This document shows, one piece after another, positions 1-11,700 of a DNA stretch of 64,000 nucleotides; position 1 is the stretch's first letter; each line of letters starts with the position of its first letter. A program made the translations under genes and the position numbers. This DNA comes from Onchocerca lupi (Eukaryota > Nematoda > Chromadorea > Rhabditida > Onchocercidae). The notes beneath the pieces were generated by a model. The model saw only the letters and a program-made list of their open reading frames with translations, ran no database searches and was not told the DNA's origin. The stretch spans positions 1-64,000 of the forward strand of contig JAOVVO010000120.1 of NCBI GenBank assembly GCA_028564675.1, written 5' to 3'.

Positions 1-188
1 TATATATATATGTCAGTATTTATATTAATAGATCATAATTTCTGAGACTTCATTAACACTAGACATTTGCATCAAATCCGCGAAATCTTATTTTGCATAA
101 TCATATTTATCTGCAGAAATACACATCATTCATGAAATTCTCAGAAAAATTTTATAAAATTTTCAAGTTTCAAGAAAAAATGTATAAC

Positions 189-952
189 TTACTGGTTCCA
201 AAGATCTGTTAACTTCAAAGCATTTTTTTCGAATAGCAAATTATCCGCATCATTCGAATTCTCATTATCCATTTTTTCAGTGCTATTTGCTGCTTTAGCA
301 TTCTTTTTATTTGTACCCTTCCGAGACTGTCTTTTTCTGACTGGAAGCAATGAGCTTTCAACAATGCTTCCAATAAGCGAAAGCTAAAATTGTACAAATC
401 ATACATATGCATTAATTCGAATCATGAAAACTATACAAAAGATTCAAAATGATTAAGAAAATCAGAAAATGTTTTATTTGAAAAAAAAAAAAATTTACCA
501 TGCTTTCATTTCTTCGGAAAAGAAGCGTCAGATCCGAAATGTTGATGACTGAACGCCTCGCGTGCCTATAATAATTCATAACATTTGCATCATTGCGTCT
601 TCAAAGATTTTTCTACCTAGACACTGCGTAAAATTGACGAAATCTTACTTCGCATACTGCAAGAGTTCATTGGGCCAAGTTTTACACAGGGTATCAGATA
701 TAGCAAAAGCAACTTGCGCGACTACTTCTTTGTCAAATTCCATTTTCTGACCTTTCTTCTCCAATTCTTCAACGATTTCGTCCTCTATAAGCATGCACGA
801 ATAATGGATTGCGTCAACGATTTCCTGGTACTAAAAAAAGAACATTGACATTGAGCATGCTCAAATTGAATTTCTCTAAAGTGACCTATTCATCTATGAC
901 CTTCTAGAAAAAATTTATGTAAAATTAGTCAAACTTCTTTTCTTGCATCCAT
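189..952 (-). CDS. CENPS: CENP-S / MHF1 (histone-fold, FANCM-associated) homologue
   Basis: The proposed exons are 952-935, 830-649, 565-499 and 383-189, giving 153 aa. CENP-S pairs with CENP-X in a histone-fold tetramer that binds DNA at kinetochores and works with FANCM at stalled forks. The call rests on similarity to the vertebrate protein across the fold: the stretch AIHYSCMLIEDEIVEELE is followed by a helix containing VAFAISDTLCKTWPNELLQY and then HARRSVINISDLTLLFRRN, which parallels the vertebrate ARHAKRTTINTEDVKLLARR segment. A Lys/Ser/Asn-rich tail follows. Exon phases agree (0, 0 and 0). The first exon (MDARKE, GT donor) is short and is the weakest part. The last coding exon ends in a TAA that overlaps a perfect GTAAGT donor. 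Splicing from that donor to an acceptor before position 110 would also give Gln followed by a stop, so the C-terminus is the same either way. Confidence 0.75.
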
Positions 953-1677
953 TAATTGAGTATATCCAGGAACTCATTATACGAATCTTCTAATTTAAGA
1001 ATTAACTAAAATGAGCCGCATCATGAAAGTATAGCTGTATGAACAAAGCAGTCTTCCAAATTATAGAAAATGGATTTTATTTGAATGAAAATGAAGAAAA
1101 CGCTTGTAATTAGTATATATTACAGAGAATACCCATAACTTATTGCTATACATTTATATGTAATACAAAAATCAATAAAAAGAACCATCGAATCCCATAC
1201 AGAGTAAAAAAAAAAAAAGATACAAAAATCCATAATATATTTACAATTAAAAAACTTGATAATAATTACAATCTTGTGAAACTGCTAACTGTAGGATGGA
1301 TAGCTATTTCTCATTTCAATTTTCGGATGTAATAAAAACATATCGATTGTTGTTCTACGATATCAATATAGGGTAAGGTGCTATAGTGCATGTTCCGAAA
1401 TACTAGAAAAATTCCTCCTCTGCATGGTATATCGTAACGGAATCGCAGTAAATTTATTTCCTTTATTCATAATCGAAAATAAGTATATAACAGGAAAAAA
1501 AAAAACCGCGTAATAAATTAAGATAAGTGAAGCAATTATTCACTAATATCGATGGAACATCCAATAAAGGAATTATAGCGATAAAACATACAACAGGTCA
1601 AAATCGGAGCAAACAAATTCGCTCAGTTCTGTCAAATGGGATTAAATATGAACAAATAAGCATTGATTTTCATAAAA
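953..1677. other. Intergenic, AT-rich
   Basis: This is the gap between the CENP-S start and the CAMKMT stop, both on the minus strand. It holds short A-runs (for example near 1207-1218) and no exon-like segment with matching splice sites that I could support. It may contain the CENP-S promoter or trans-splice region and the CAMKMT 3' UTR. Confidence 0.5.
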
Positions 1678-3084
1678 TTAATTCATTTTCTTTAAAATTA
1701 GAAACATTGGAATTTCTGGGTGCATATTACAATCCCATATCTTCAACTTGGAATAAATTTCCGCTTCATTTTCGATATGAAAATTGACGCTAACACTTTG
1801 CCATCGTTTCCGTTCCTTGTATACAAGATTCAAGAATGCTCGAACAGTACCACTTCTATCCGGTGCCACAATGTATGCAATACCACCAGGCTTCAGATGC
1901 TGATAAATGCAATTCAGTAAAGTACAATGCTCTTCCGTGAAAAATAAACAATCAGCACATAGAATAACATCAAATTGTTTGTTTGGTAAAGCGATGTTCC
2001 AGAATAGCACAGAGCAGGTTACATGATTGCTTAACTTATTCATTTCAATGATTCGACGGATATTTTCCACGGACTTCTCATTACCGTCCGTTAAAACCAC
2101 TTCTGTTGCACCAAGAGCAGCCGACGTAAGACCACTTAAGCCAACCATACCGGATCCAAGTTCCAGGATAGTTTTGCCTCGAACTAGCCTTTCATGTTTT
2201 AGCAAATAATAGGCCAAACACTCCTCGGATGGCCATATTCTGATATTCCCACTATTATTGAAGCCAGTCAAAACACTGGGTGTTATGGTAACAGCTGAAT
2301 ATATGTGGATATCGAATTCGATATCTCTAATAGGAGATTTCAAATGGAACCAACGACCTGTATTGGAATGTTTTGGGATGAAAAATGCTTCAAAAATAAC
2401 AAATCTTGCTTCCACATCAGTCGTAACATTACTGGCTGGTTTTTCATCGTTGGATCGCAGGTGATACGAAAGTAAATTCCAACGTTGTCGGGCTTTGGAA
2501 ACTTCCGCTCCGAACAATAGTTTCTAATAAATAATACTAAAGATGTCACAAAAACTAGTAAATAAATTCATCTTTAATGTGAATTATATGGAACCCAACT
2601 TTTTCTTTTTTTTTTTTTTTTTAACCAGTAACTCTTCTACTAAGTACTATAATGACCACTGCGATTACTAGCGTAATATTCTTAATTTCCCTAATCATAT
2701 AAAATTGTGTCAACTGTTATGAATACAAAAAATTCGTATTCATCCTCGTGATACAAAAAATATCTTTATTCATTTCTGCAGATATAAAATAAAATCTTTC
2801 TAGTATCAAAAGGCGCACAATAGATTGCATAATAAACAATGAAGCAAATCTAGGCATTTTAACCCATTTATAGCTTGTCAAATAATAACAATAATACCTC
2901 AATCATCATCATTTGAATCCCCAGAATGCTGAAAATGACTTACTTCATGTTTCGAAATCTCAGCATTCGGAGATTCCTTTTCCTCTTCTTTTGATCGCTT
3001 ACTGCATACCACAGATAAATCCTCTCCACTGACTATAGATTGCTTATCATTTCTATTTTCTTTGCCTAGATCCATGTCATCCAT
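1678..3084 (-). CDS. CAMKMT: Calmodulin-lysine N-methyltransferase (CAMKMT-like)
   Basis: Two exons, 3084-2944 and 2523-1678, give 328 aa. CAMKMT is a class I (seven-beta-strand) S-adenosylmethionine methyltransferase of the METTL21/FAM86 group that trimethylates calmodulin Lys115. The large 3' exon carries the diagnostic order: RQRWNLL near the N-terminal side, IWPSEECLAYYLLKHE, motif I ILELGSGMVGLSGL, the acidic LTDGNEKSVENIRRI, the post-II segment FDVILCADCLFF, then LKPGGIAYIVAPDRSG. These match the human protein in order and spacing. The 5' exon encodes a polar 47-residue leader and ends at GTAAGT in phase 0; the next exon begins in phase 0 after TTATTAG. The start ATG lies 14 nt after a TTTATTTAG acceptor, a plausible trans-splice site. 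Retaining the 3' half of the intron would end the leader in an acidic tail after about 15 further residues, a possible minor form. The divergent plus-strand gene starts about 1.1 kb away. Confidence 0.85.
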
Positions 3085-3098
3085 TAGAAAGACATTTC

Positions 3099-4158
3099 CT
3101 AAATAAAAAAACTGATATAAATTAATCGATTGTTTGTTAAGGAATTCGAATAGTTCTTCGAGAAGTTTATGTCTTATCCTATCTCTGGTCATACTTTTAG
3201 CAGCTGCTCGATGTGATGATATTATTACTATTCTAATCAATTGCCAAATATTTTATTTTGTAAGAAGTATAAATAATTCACCACAAAAATCAAAATTTTG
3301 GCACAAAGTTTAGTATTTTTTTGAAAATTTAATCTCATCATCATTTTCTAATTGTTTGGTATTGTTCGAAATCTGGAAAAAAATAAACAACGTAGTTATG
3401 AGGCTATTTTCTTTAACTGATGGAAGTTAAACAACAGCAAGGATAAAGCTTGGAAAATAACTGGAAATAACATGTCGAGCAGTAAGGAACTAACTAATGA
3501 AATAAATATTTAATTAGCAGGAACAAATCCAATAAAACGAATGCTCCGCTCGAATTGATTACAAATAATGACAACATTATAAAAACACCTAACAAATACG
3601 GATAAAATGAATCATTACCGAGCGGCTCTATCCTTCTCCTCCTCCCATCGCATCACCTGAATTGGCTAGATTTTAAAATACTTCATTTTGCGCGTTGGCC
3701 TGTGAAAACCTGACTTCAGTTTACTTTGTTGCATACCACATCCCATCGCGTTTATTGAAATTTGAAAGAATCAGAATTTCATGAGAAATCAAAATCAGTA
3801 ATATATATTTTAACTAATTTATATATCCTTATGATTCTGTTCCAATCATCTCAGCATATTCTAACTCATGTTCCAAAATATATGTTTTAATTCGCCACTA
3901 CTGTAAATTCTGATTTATACATCATATCCTGATTACCATCAAAAAATCTGAGCCAGTTTTCAGCATGATCTTAATTCAAACTTTTTCTATAACTTTACAA
4001 ATTTCACATTATAACAACGATTAAAATTCCCAAAAACTTGTTCTTGATTTTACTGTTGAATTAAGTGCCTTATGAAAAAGTATGCAATTTAAAATTGAGT
4101 ATTTTTTGTAATTGGAATAGCATTAAATGGTTGTTCATTCATAACAATTCTTTTGGCA
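3099..4158. other. Intergenic between divergent genes
   Basis: This separates the minus-strand CAMKMT gene from the plus-strand unknown gene. Around 3610-3760 the base composition is less AT-rich (CCTCCTCCCATCGCATC and GCGCGTTGGCC), which may mark a shared promoter. A minus-strand open frame at 3240-3100 has no GT donor linking it to CAMKMT exon 1, so I do not treat it as coding. Confidence 0.4.
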
Positions 4159-6243
4159 ATGAGTTGTGACATCGGATCAGTATCTCTGGGCAAGTCATAT
4201 TCTGACAGTTCTGTGACGGATTCATTAAAGGCATATATTGTATTAATTCTTCCGATTTATAATAAAATTCCTCCTCTTATCATGTTTAAACCTAACTTTA
4301 CTTTCTATCTTCCTTTTTCTTATCGTCATGCCTATCACTACGGTCAAAATTGAATTATTTCACTCTACAAAATTATATCGATACGGATAATTTTGTTGTT
4401 TTTGCTTTATTACTATAAAATCTACAGGGTTGGTCAAGTCCATTTCCTCTTTCATCGTATGAACATGATAGCCCCAAAACGGCTATCGCAGAAACATCTG
4501 AAATTCTGAAAACAGGAAACAGTGATCAGAACGAAAATTGTCGAACTTTTGCTAGATCCATGGATATCATAAAGGCATAAAATTTTATTTTTCTTAAACC
4601 GTGAATTGAATCAATCATATTTGAGCTTATTTTATTCTTGGGTGCTCTCTGACAATGAGGAGAGGAATTCATATCTAATCTCTAACGAAGAAGTCAATAT
4701 CCCTTTATAAATTACCAATTAAAAGTCCAAATTTCAGTTTATTTATATAAGATATCTTCGGAAACTTGTGATAAAGAATAATATGCTCTAATAACAGGTA
4801 GATCATAACTTGGAAACAACTGAGGAAATGCTTGTTTCGTTTCGAAAACAACTAAATTATGCTACCAAAATTGTTGCCAATTCATTGCCAGGTTAAAATT
4901 TTTTTTCAATAAATTAAAAAAAATGTTAATATGTCAAAGATACACACGATGAAAGTGGTTTTCATTAACATAAGCAGTTCATGAATTTTCAAAAGGATAA
5001 ATCAGCACTGGTTACATGAATCTGCTTACAGATATCAATACTCAAGCAACTAGCCAGCCATCGGTATCATGGATCAAAAATTCATCAAAAATAGGGTAAA
5101 TTTTATGAACTCTTTTCTTTCTTGCCGTCAAATATTGATCGAGATGTTTTGAACGAAGTCGTAACGATACTATCATCAATATGTGTAGAATTCATGAAAT
5201 GAAACAATTTGAATTATTGACGTTAGTATTGAAAGGATGATCTATGATAGCGAGCATAATAAATCGGCTAGGATACTTACTGATCATATCGAACGGGAAA
5301 TCACCATGCCTTCAGATAACGGCTGCATTGAATCGGATAATTATAGGTTTCATTATTGATGAATTTAAACATGAAACTTAAGGCTCTCGAAAAATCAGAT
5401 AGTTTCGTCAACAACATCAGAAAGAGGAATTTTTGAACGAGATTGTGATTTACCGGGATGGTTAAATGGTGATCATTTCAAATATTAACTAACCTTTCTC
5501 GCTCTCTCTTTCATCCTTTTGTCCAAATTTAAAATAGGGTCAAAAGATTCCCAATATCTCTTTAACGGCATCTTCTGGAACAATGTAACTCTTTTAAACT
5601 ATTCAAAGTTCGTAAAATTTTCGTCTAAAACTTCTAAAAAAGGGAAAAATCATAAAAATGTGAAAATTAAATAGTAATTTTATTCAAGCTAATGGAAATC
5701 AAACGGATCATTATGATGTTGAAATGAAGCCATCGATCGAAACGAAAGATTACGAAATATCGAACAGGAACAGTCCATCTGATATCCTTGTCAAGGTAAC
5801 CACATATTCGCACATTCACTCATGTTTCTCGAAACGAAAATTAAGCACATAAAATTGTATGAACTCTTTGGTAATACTTGTCTAAATATTTATCAAATCG
5901 AGTTTTAATGCAAATATATTTTCTCAATTTTTCGTCTAATCTAAAACATTGCTCCTATCTCTTCTAATTTTCGTAATTTAGAATCGTTGCTTTTTTTCCA
6001 TTACCATTACTACAAGAAATTCCATGCAATCTGTAATTTTCATCTCAAAGAATCAATATCATATTATATATCGTAGGTTTGCTCAGTCTATATCAAATGC
6101 TTATATTGCAGGCATATGGCTGCATCAAGTTAGCATTGCAAGCACCCACGCCGATCACATTTATTCTTACGGGTATGACGGCTTCACGTGAAATACGTGT
6201 AAGAAAATTATTTGTTAATGGACAAAAATACGTTTTCGTGTAA
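4159..6243 (+). CDS. Unrecognised multi-exon gene
   Basis: I do not recognise the family. The proposed exons are 4159-4230, 4428-4574, 4798-4891, 5032-5095, 5144-5225, 5316-5346, 5421-5468, 5538-5584, 5689-5795 and 6112-6243, about 275 aa. Phase continuity holds through the first eight exons. The join into 5689 is one base out and needs transcript data. The N-terminal third is Ser/Thr-rich (VSLGKSYSDSSVTDSLK, then PFPLSSYEHDSPKTAIAETS). The middle looks helical (EEMLVSFRKQLNYATKIVA; CRIHEMKQFELLTL), and the C-terminal exon reads IKLALQAPTPITFILTG. Two introns, after 4230 and 4574, appear to use GC donors (AAAG|GCAT), because only these keep the frame. The last exon either runs to the TAA at 6241 or is spliced at the GTAAGA after 6198. 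No signal peptide or metal-binding pattern is visible. The true start is uncertain. Confidence 0.55.
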
Positions 6244-8726
6244 ATGTATCATTGGATGATGATGTCTGCATGAAATGTAATTATTCATATTTCAATGTAA
6301 CTGCGTACAATCTAGAAAGGTCTCTTATGCATTATTTGCATTGCGAATAAAAAAAAAGCATTTGCAAAATGATAAATGAAAATATATACAATATTTCAAA
6401 CATGCATTATTACATGAAAATAATTCAATTACACGGGAAATATGGCACATAATCATACGAGTGTTATTAGATGATAACATGTTTAATGTCCACCTAACTA
6501 ATGGTACAACTCGAAATGTCGTTGCAGAGAATTTGTAGTATATAAACGACGTATTCCAAATGAACTGAGCGAAAAGTGAAGAGTGTGCAAGATGAGCAAT
6601 AGTAAGAGGAAATAGCATACGATAGAGTTGTAGCGGACAGATTAAGATGTTGCGAAATACAATTGATTCCTTTTTCAAATTTACTTTTAAAAATTTCTCT
6701 CATAGTTTGGTGAGACGGTTTTTCTTTTTGAGTGATTTTAGGAAGCTAGTTATTTGAAGTGTATATTTTGTATGAAATAAGTTGGAATGCGTTGAAGACA
6801 CGTGGCAGAAGAGAAGTTGAAGTACGTGGAAGGGATGTAGTAGGAGGAGAAATGTGATATGAAATAGAATGACATTTAGAAGGAAAAGAGCTTTTCAGGA
6901 CAGATACTGCATCATTCCTTTCCGACAAATCTTTTCTTTTCGGAGAAATGCTGCATTCTTTCTGAGTTTCTGGAATTGTCCAGAATACTTTTTCCTTTCG
7001 TCACATTGTTCCGTCTGTTAATGTAATTGCAATCTGTCTATGTGTCCGTTTATCTTGTATTTCGTCTAAATGTACGCATTATTTGATCATTGAATTTGCA
7101 GCTGTTAAAAACTTATTAGAATTTATCAGGCCCTTGAGATAGAAGGTATGAGAGAATTTATTCGAAATATGTTTGAACTTGTCACAAATGTTTCGAAACT
7201 AAGCTTTCTGAATCACTAGAAAGTGACTTCATTTTTCGGATTGTTGGTTTGTTTCCCAGCAAATGTTGTTTTTACTTATTACGAAATGAAATATCTAACG
7301 TACTAATTAATCCAGCTTATCTCCATTTGAATTCCAAATCTGTTTTTCTTCCCGAGATCATTTTTTATTTCTGATTTCAGTACTTAGAAAATATCGGTAA
7401 GATATCGATTTTTACGAAATGTATCAATCTGATGTACGAGCATTCTATAGCTAACAACTTTCTATCTATATGTATTGACAATGTTATTGCGATCGATAAT
7501 TCACGCTTTATTTTCTCCACATTTGTTGCTGCTATAATAAAGTATCAGTTGAAAAATTATTCTAGAATACGAAATTTGAAAAATAGCTTATTCTATAGTG
7601 AAGTAGCTGGTTTGTAAATACGCATTTATGCCTTTTGATTTAATTGTAGGCACGCGTAATTTTTGCCTTTGCCAAAGGATTTGCAGAATGGGCAAAAGTC
7701 TTCCTACGCTTGGGATAATCGCAGTGGGATACGACAAGTCGCGCTTATGCATGATAATACATTTATGCAAGCAACATTCAATGATAATTATGCAAAAACT
7801 TTTTGTCTTTTAACAAACAATTTTCTTACACGTACTTCACATAAAAATTTAATACCATAAAAGTGTATGTAATCGATCCGTATACTTTTAATACTAAGTT
7901 AATATATCTTTCTGCCTGCAGTACACATATATGTAGTAAGAAGTTTCACATGTTTATCAGGATGTGCATTATTGATTAATGACAATAAAATCACGATTGC
8001 ACAGGATTTCGTTTAGCAGATGGCAGTGTTAAATAATTATGGGATTAAAGATATTGAATTTGAACGAAAAAATAGTTGCAGTGGAGAAGTGAAAATGATA
8101 AGTCTTTAAGAATATAATGGTACTTGAGGTTATTATTACGTTAGACATGTTTATGTTCAAGAAATATTGATATACCCATTAGAATACTTTGTTCTTGCTT
8201 CTTTGAATGGAAATCCCGAAGCATCCAAAAGTTTCGCAATTTTATGAAGGTTAGGGTAGGGTAGCATGCATCACGTACCCAGAAGACATTTGCAACATGC
8301 AGCGCTGCCTAGTCAGTGTACCACTGAGGGTTCGTTTGTTGCCTTTGTTGATGAATGATAGCATGTGACGGAAAGGATCGATTATACATTTTATATTGTC
8401 AGTGAAGTGGGAATAGACAACGCACATCTTTTTAAGTTTTCTTGAGATTTTCCCGTGCTTAAATTTTCAGTTCTTGTTTCTGGTTACTTTATGCATGTTG
8501 GTTATGAGGTTGGGTGATTTCTTTTTTTTAAATTTCTTTAGAGATTATATTTCTTCCCGTGGTATCTCTAAATCACATGGTTTCTTGATTCATACTCCCT
8601 GTATGCCATCGTCGAAAGATACGCAGTGTTAAATGATTTGATTGTTTTAGCGATCATCAAAGTGATGGATGATCCATGTTTCACCAACTGATTGAATTAT
8701 TTTAGACTTTTATAAAAATTTGACTA
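6244..8726. other. Gene-poor stretch with isolated exon-like fragments
   Basis: This stretch is AT-rich. An AATAAA at about 6346 could end the upstream gene. Three plus-strand segments carry both acceptor and coding-like character: 7102-7145 (TTTGCAG ... GTATGA, 44 nt), 7381-7396 (TTTCAG ... GTAAGA, only 16 nt) and 7650-7718 (an open frame ending in TAA). Their order could extend the upstream gene, but I could not find one consistent frame through all three. Minus-strand open frames at 6678-6325 and 6928-6746 lack splice support. The start of BAZ1A is preceded by TTTTAG at about 8698-8703, 23 nt before its ATG. Confidence 0.4.
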
Positions 8727-11700
8727 ATGCCATCATTTGGTCGGAAACAGTTCAAGCCATCCCCATGTCCAACTGATTTGAAACCTGACGATAAAGTATT
8801 TCATCTTCCACTCACCAATGAAATTTTTACATCGTACGAGTAAGTTTTTTGTTCATTTTCCATAAATTTAGCCATACATATGAGTATTTTTTTCACATCC
8901 CACATGCCGTACCGAATTTTATGATATTCCAGCTTAACTTGACCCGAGTTATGAATCAGTAGTGTCAGTTCTTATTCTCTGGTCGCTTTTTACATGGAGC
9001 TAAAAATATAGTTTACTTTCTTTGAATTTGGCTGGAAAGCCGAAAGGTTTTTTTTAGTATTTTCGAGCTCTTAGAAATCAACTGAGTTACTCTGAAAGCA
9101 TTATTTGTGATGTCTATTATTTTCAGCAACTTTTTCCAACGACAAATTGCTCTCAGTTCGATGGTTTGGACATGTTCAGTAACCGGAAAGACGGGTTTGA
9201 CATTTGAAGAAGCTCTTGATTCAGAAAAAAATGCGCAGGTAAAGCAAAATATCTGAATTGCACCACGAATTGTTATATTTTATGCTAGTAGTTACACAAA
9301 GCATTTAATCATTTAATCATCATTTTATTGCATAATTTTCTTCCAAATAAAATTTGTTATACAAAATATTGGTATTTGCTTTAGAATTTACTGATTAATT
9401 TTTGAAGTGAATTTTTAAGGTAGCTTTATAATTTTTAATTGCATAAAATGTGATTTTTTTTTCTTCTAGTAATCGGTTTTTATCTAACTAATTGGAAGTA
9501 TTGCAGGAAACGCTGAAAAATTATCCGTCCTCTTTTGCAAGACCTATTCTTTATCTTGTATACAAATTATCATGTCGAGGACGAATCGAGGATTTGGTAA
9601 ACGACATATACTTTTTTGTCAAAGACCACTTTTTGCTGGGTGAAGAAGTTACATACAGCGGTGGACGTGGTCGGAAAGATGTTATAATAAGAAAAGTGAC
9701 GTATATTGATGTGGAAAATGATGTTGTTACAAATCAACATAATGATGTGAAGAAACCAGCTGTTTTGTGAGTTGTTTTAGTTAATTTAGCTTGCAGTTTG
9801 AATTCTTTTGAAATCTCATTCGTTTTGTTTATTTGAATGAAATCGTTAATATTGAATTTTTTGATTATAATAAGTTTTTTTTAAGTGTAAAAAGAGGAGA
9901 GTTATTAATACCACCAGCGGAACGTTATATGTATGATGTCCTGATATTAGACAAGCATAATGGCGATGCTGGCAATAAAGTGCTTGAACGAGTCAGTCAT
10001 CAAGATTTGCTGTAATTTTTTTTGAATTCTTTTCAAAATGATTATCTTTCTAAATTTTTCTCAACTTCGTTTTTATGGGACAAAATCTAAAATTTCTATT
10101 TTATTATTTGTTCCTTTTTTATTATTTAATATTTTCCAGTCGTAGCAAATGTCTGTGGGCTCGGAATATGATACGTGTATTCTTGAAAAATTCCTGCAGA
10201 ACAGATCATGAACGTTTAACCGTAAAGGCAAGCTCTTCGAAGTTATATTTATTTTGGATATAGCTAATGATATTTTGTCTATTAATTTTCGATATTTTAT
10301 TTGTTTTAATTTTAATATTAGCGCCTCAACAATACATTTTGTTGCAAAATAACCTTTACAGAAATAGTTATATTTCTGAAAATGCTAAATTATATTTCAC
10401 ATTTAATTACTTTATTCTTCATTTTCTAAATCGTAGGGAGGTGTCGCTTAAGAAAGTTTTGGAGAAGGTTTTTTGTTTGTGTTTGAATTTTGGGATTGAT
10501 GAATGCGTTGTATAATGAAGTCTGATGCGACAAAATTTTCATTTGCCACAGTTACGTTATACAAAAAATTAATTGCATCGATAATACACTAACAACTGAT
10601 TAAGAATGCTATCTGAAAATTGGGATAGGAAATTTGGAGGCCTTGTAACGATAAAACAAAGTAGTGAAAAAGGAAATGAATGAATGAATGAAAAAATTGA
10701 ATAAATGACTGAAATAGTGAATGATTTGAGTGAGTGAATGAATGATTGAGTGAGTAAATGACCCTTTTTAAAGTGAGATTGTTTGTAACATTTGGTAACA
10801 TTTGTGATTTCGATAACCAAAAATTAAGTTGAAAAATATTTATAATTTTCTTGGAATTTAGTATAATATTAGAAAAATTTTTAAAAATTAAATTAAAAAT
10901 TTTTCAAGTATAAACATTTCAATAAATCAGTTAAATATTACAGCTAATCGGTTATGTTTATATTGTTTTAACAATTCATACGACAGAATGATTGGTAGTT
11001 AGAATTTAATGTGAATATTTATATTATTTTAAATCTTTATATAATCATAAATTTAACTAATAAGGAGATAATTTATTTATCATTAGAACTAGAGATATTT
11101 CACATGCTCCTAAAACTTGGTTTGATTTATGAATTGAAGCAGTAATACTCACATGCTAAAACCGAAACATTTAGTAATACAAAAATACCTTAGTTATTTT
11201 GATATTTATATATTATAGAATATTTTGGTTATTCCGACATTCTCGACTGAAGAAGATTAAATATTTCAGAGAGAATAAATTTAGGGTTTTTTTTTTTTTT
11301 TAAATACCATTAGCGAAAGGAATTTCTTTTTATAATTTTATCTTTGTTGGTGATTATTTCTTGGCCATCCATATCTATGTAGGAATTTTTTACTTTTCAT
11401 AGGAATAGGTATTCTTTTTCTTTGAAGATTTAAGCTATGATGAACAAAAAATAGAGTAAATCAAATTAAAGTTCAATTTGATAACAATTACCACATTCAA
11501 GAGTACAAAAAATAGTTATACTAATAGTGATCAATTTCCAGTGTATCGCTATTTCCGATAATTTTCTTTTATTTCCATAACTTCATGAATTTATGTTTCA
11601 GATGTTTTGTTGATTTCTTTTCTTGTTGGCTTTGGTTATCTTTATTACGGATGATATTGCGAATATTGAATAGTGTTTCCGATGATGGAAGTGGCGTACC

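Noticed and set aside
4096..4230. Minus-strand open frame (DLPRDTDPMSQLIAKRIV) opposite the first exon of the unknown gene, which recalled a hAT-type transposase segment
   Set aside because: Only one short piece fits, and no further transposase segments or terminal repeats were found. The plus-strand reading joins in phase with following exons.
6325..6703. Minus-strand open frames of 117 and 69 codons
   Set aside because: Two frames overlap each other, the composition is low-complexity, there are no splice sites and no family resemblance.
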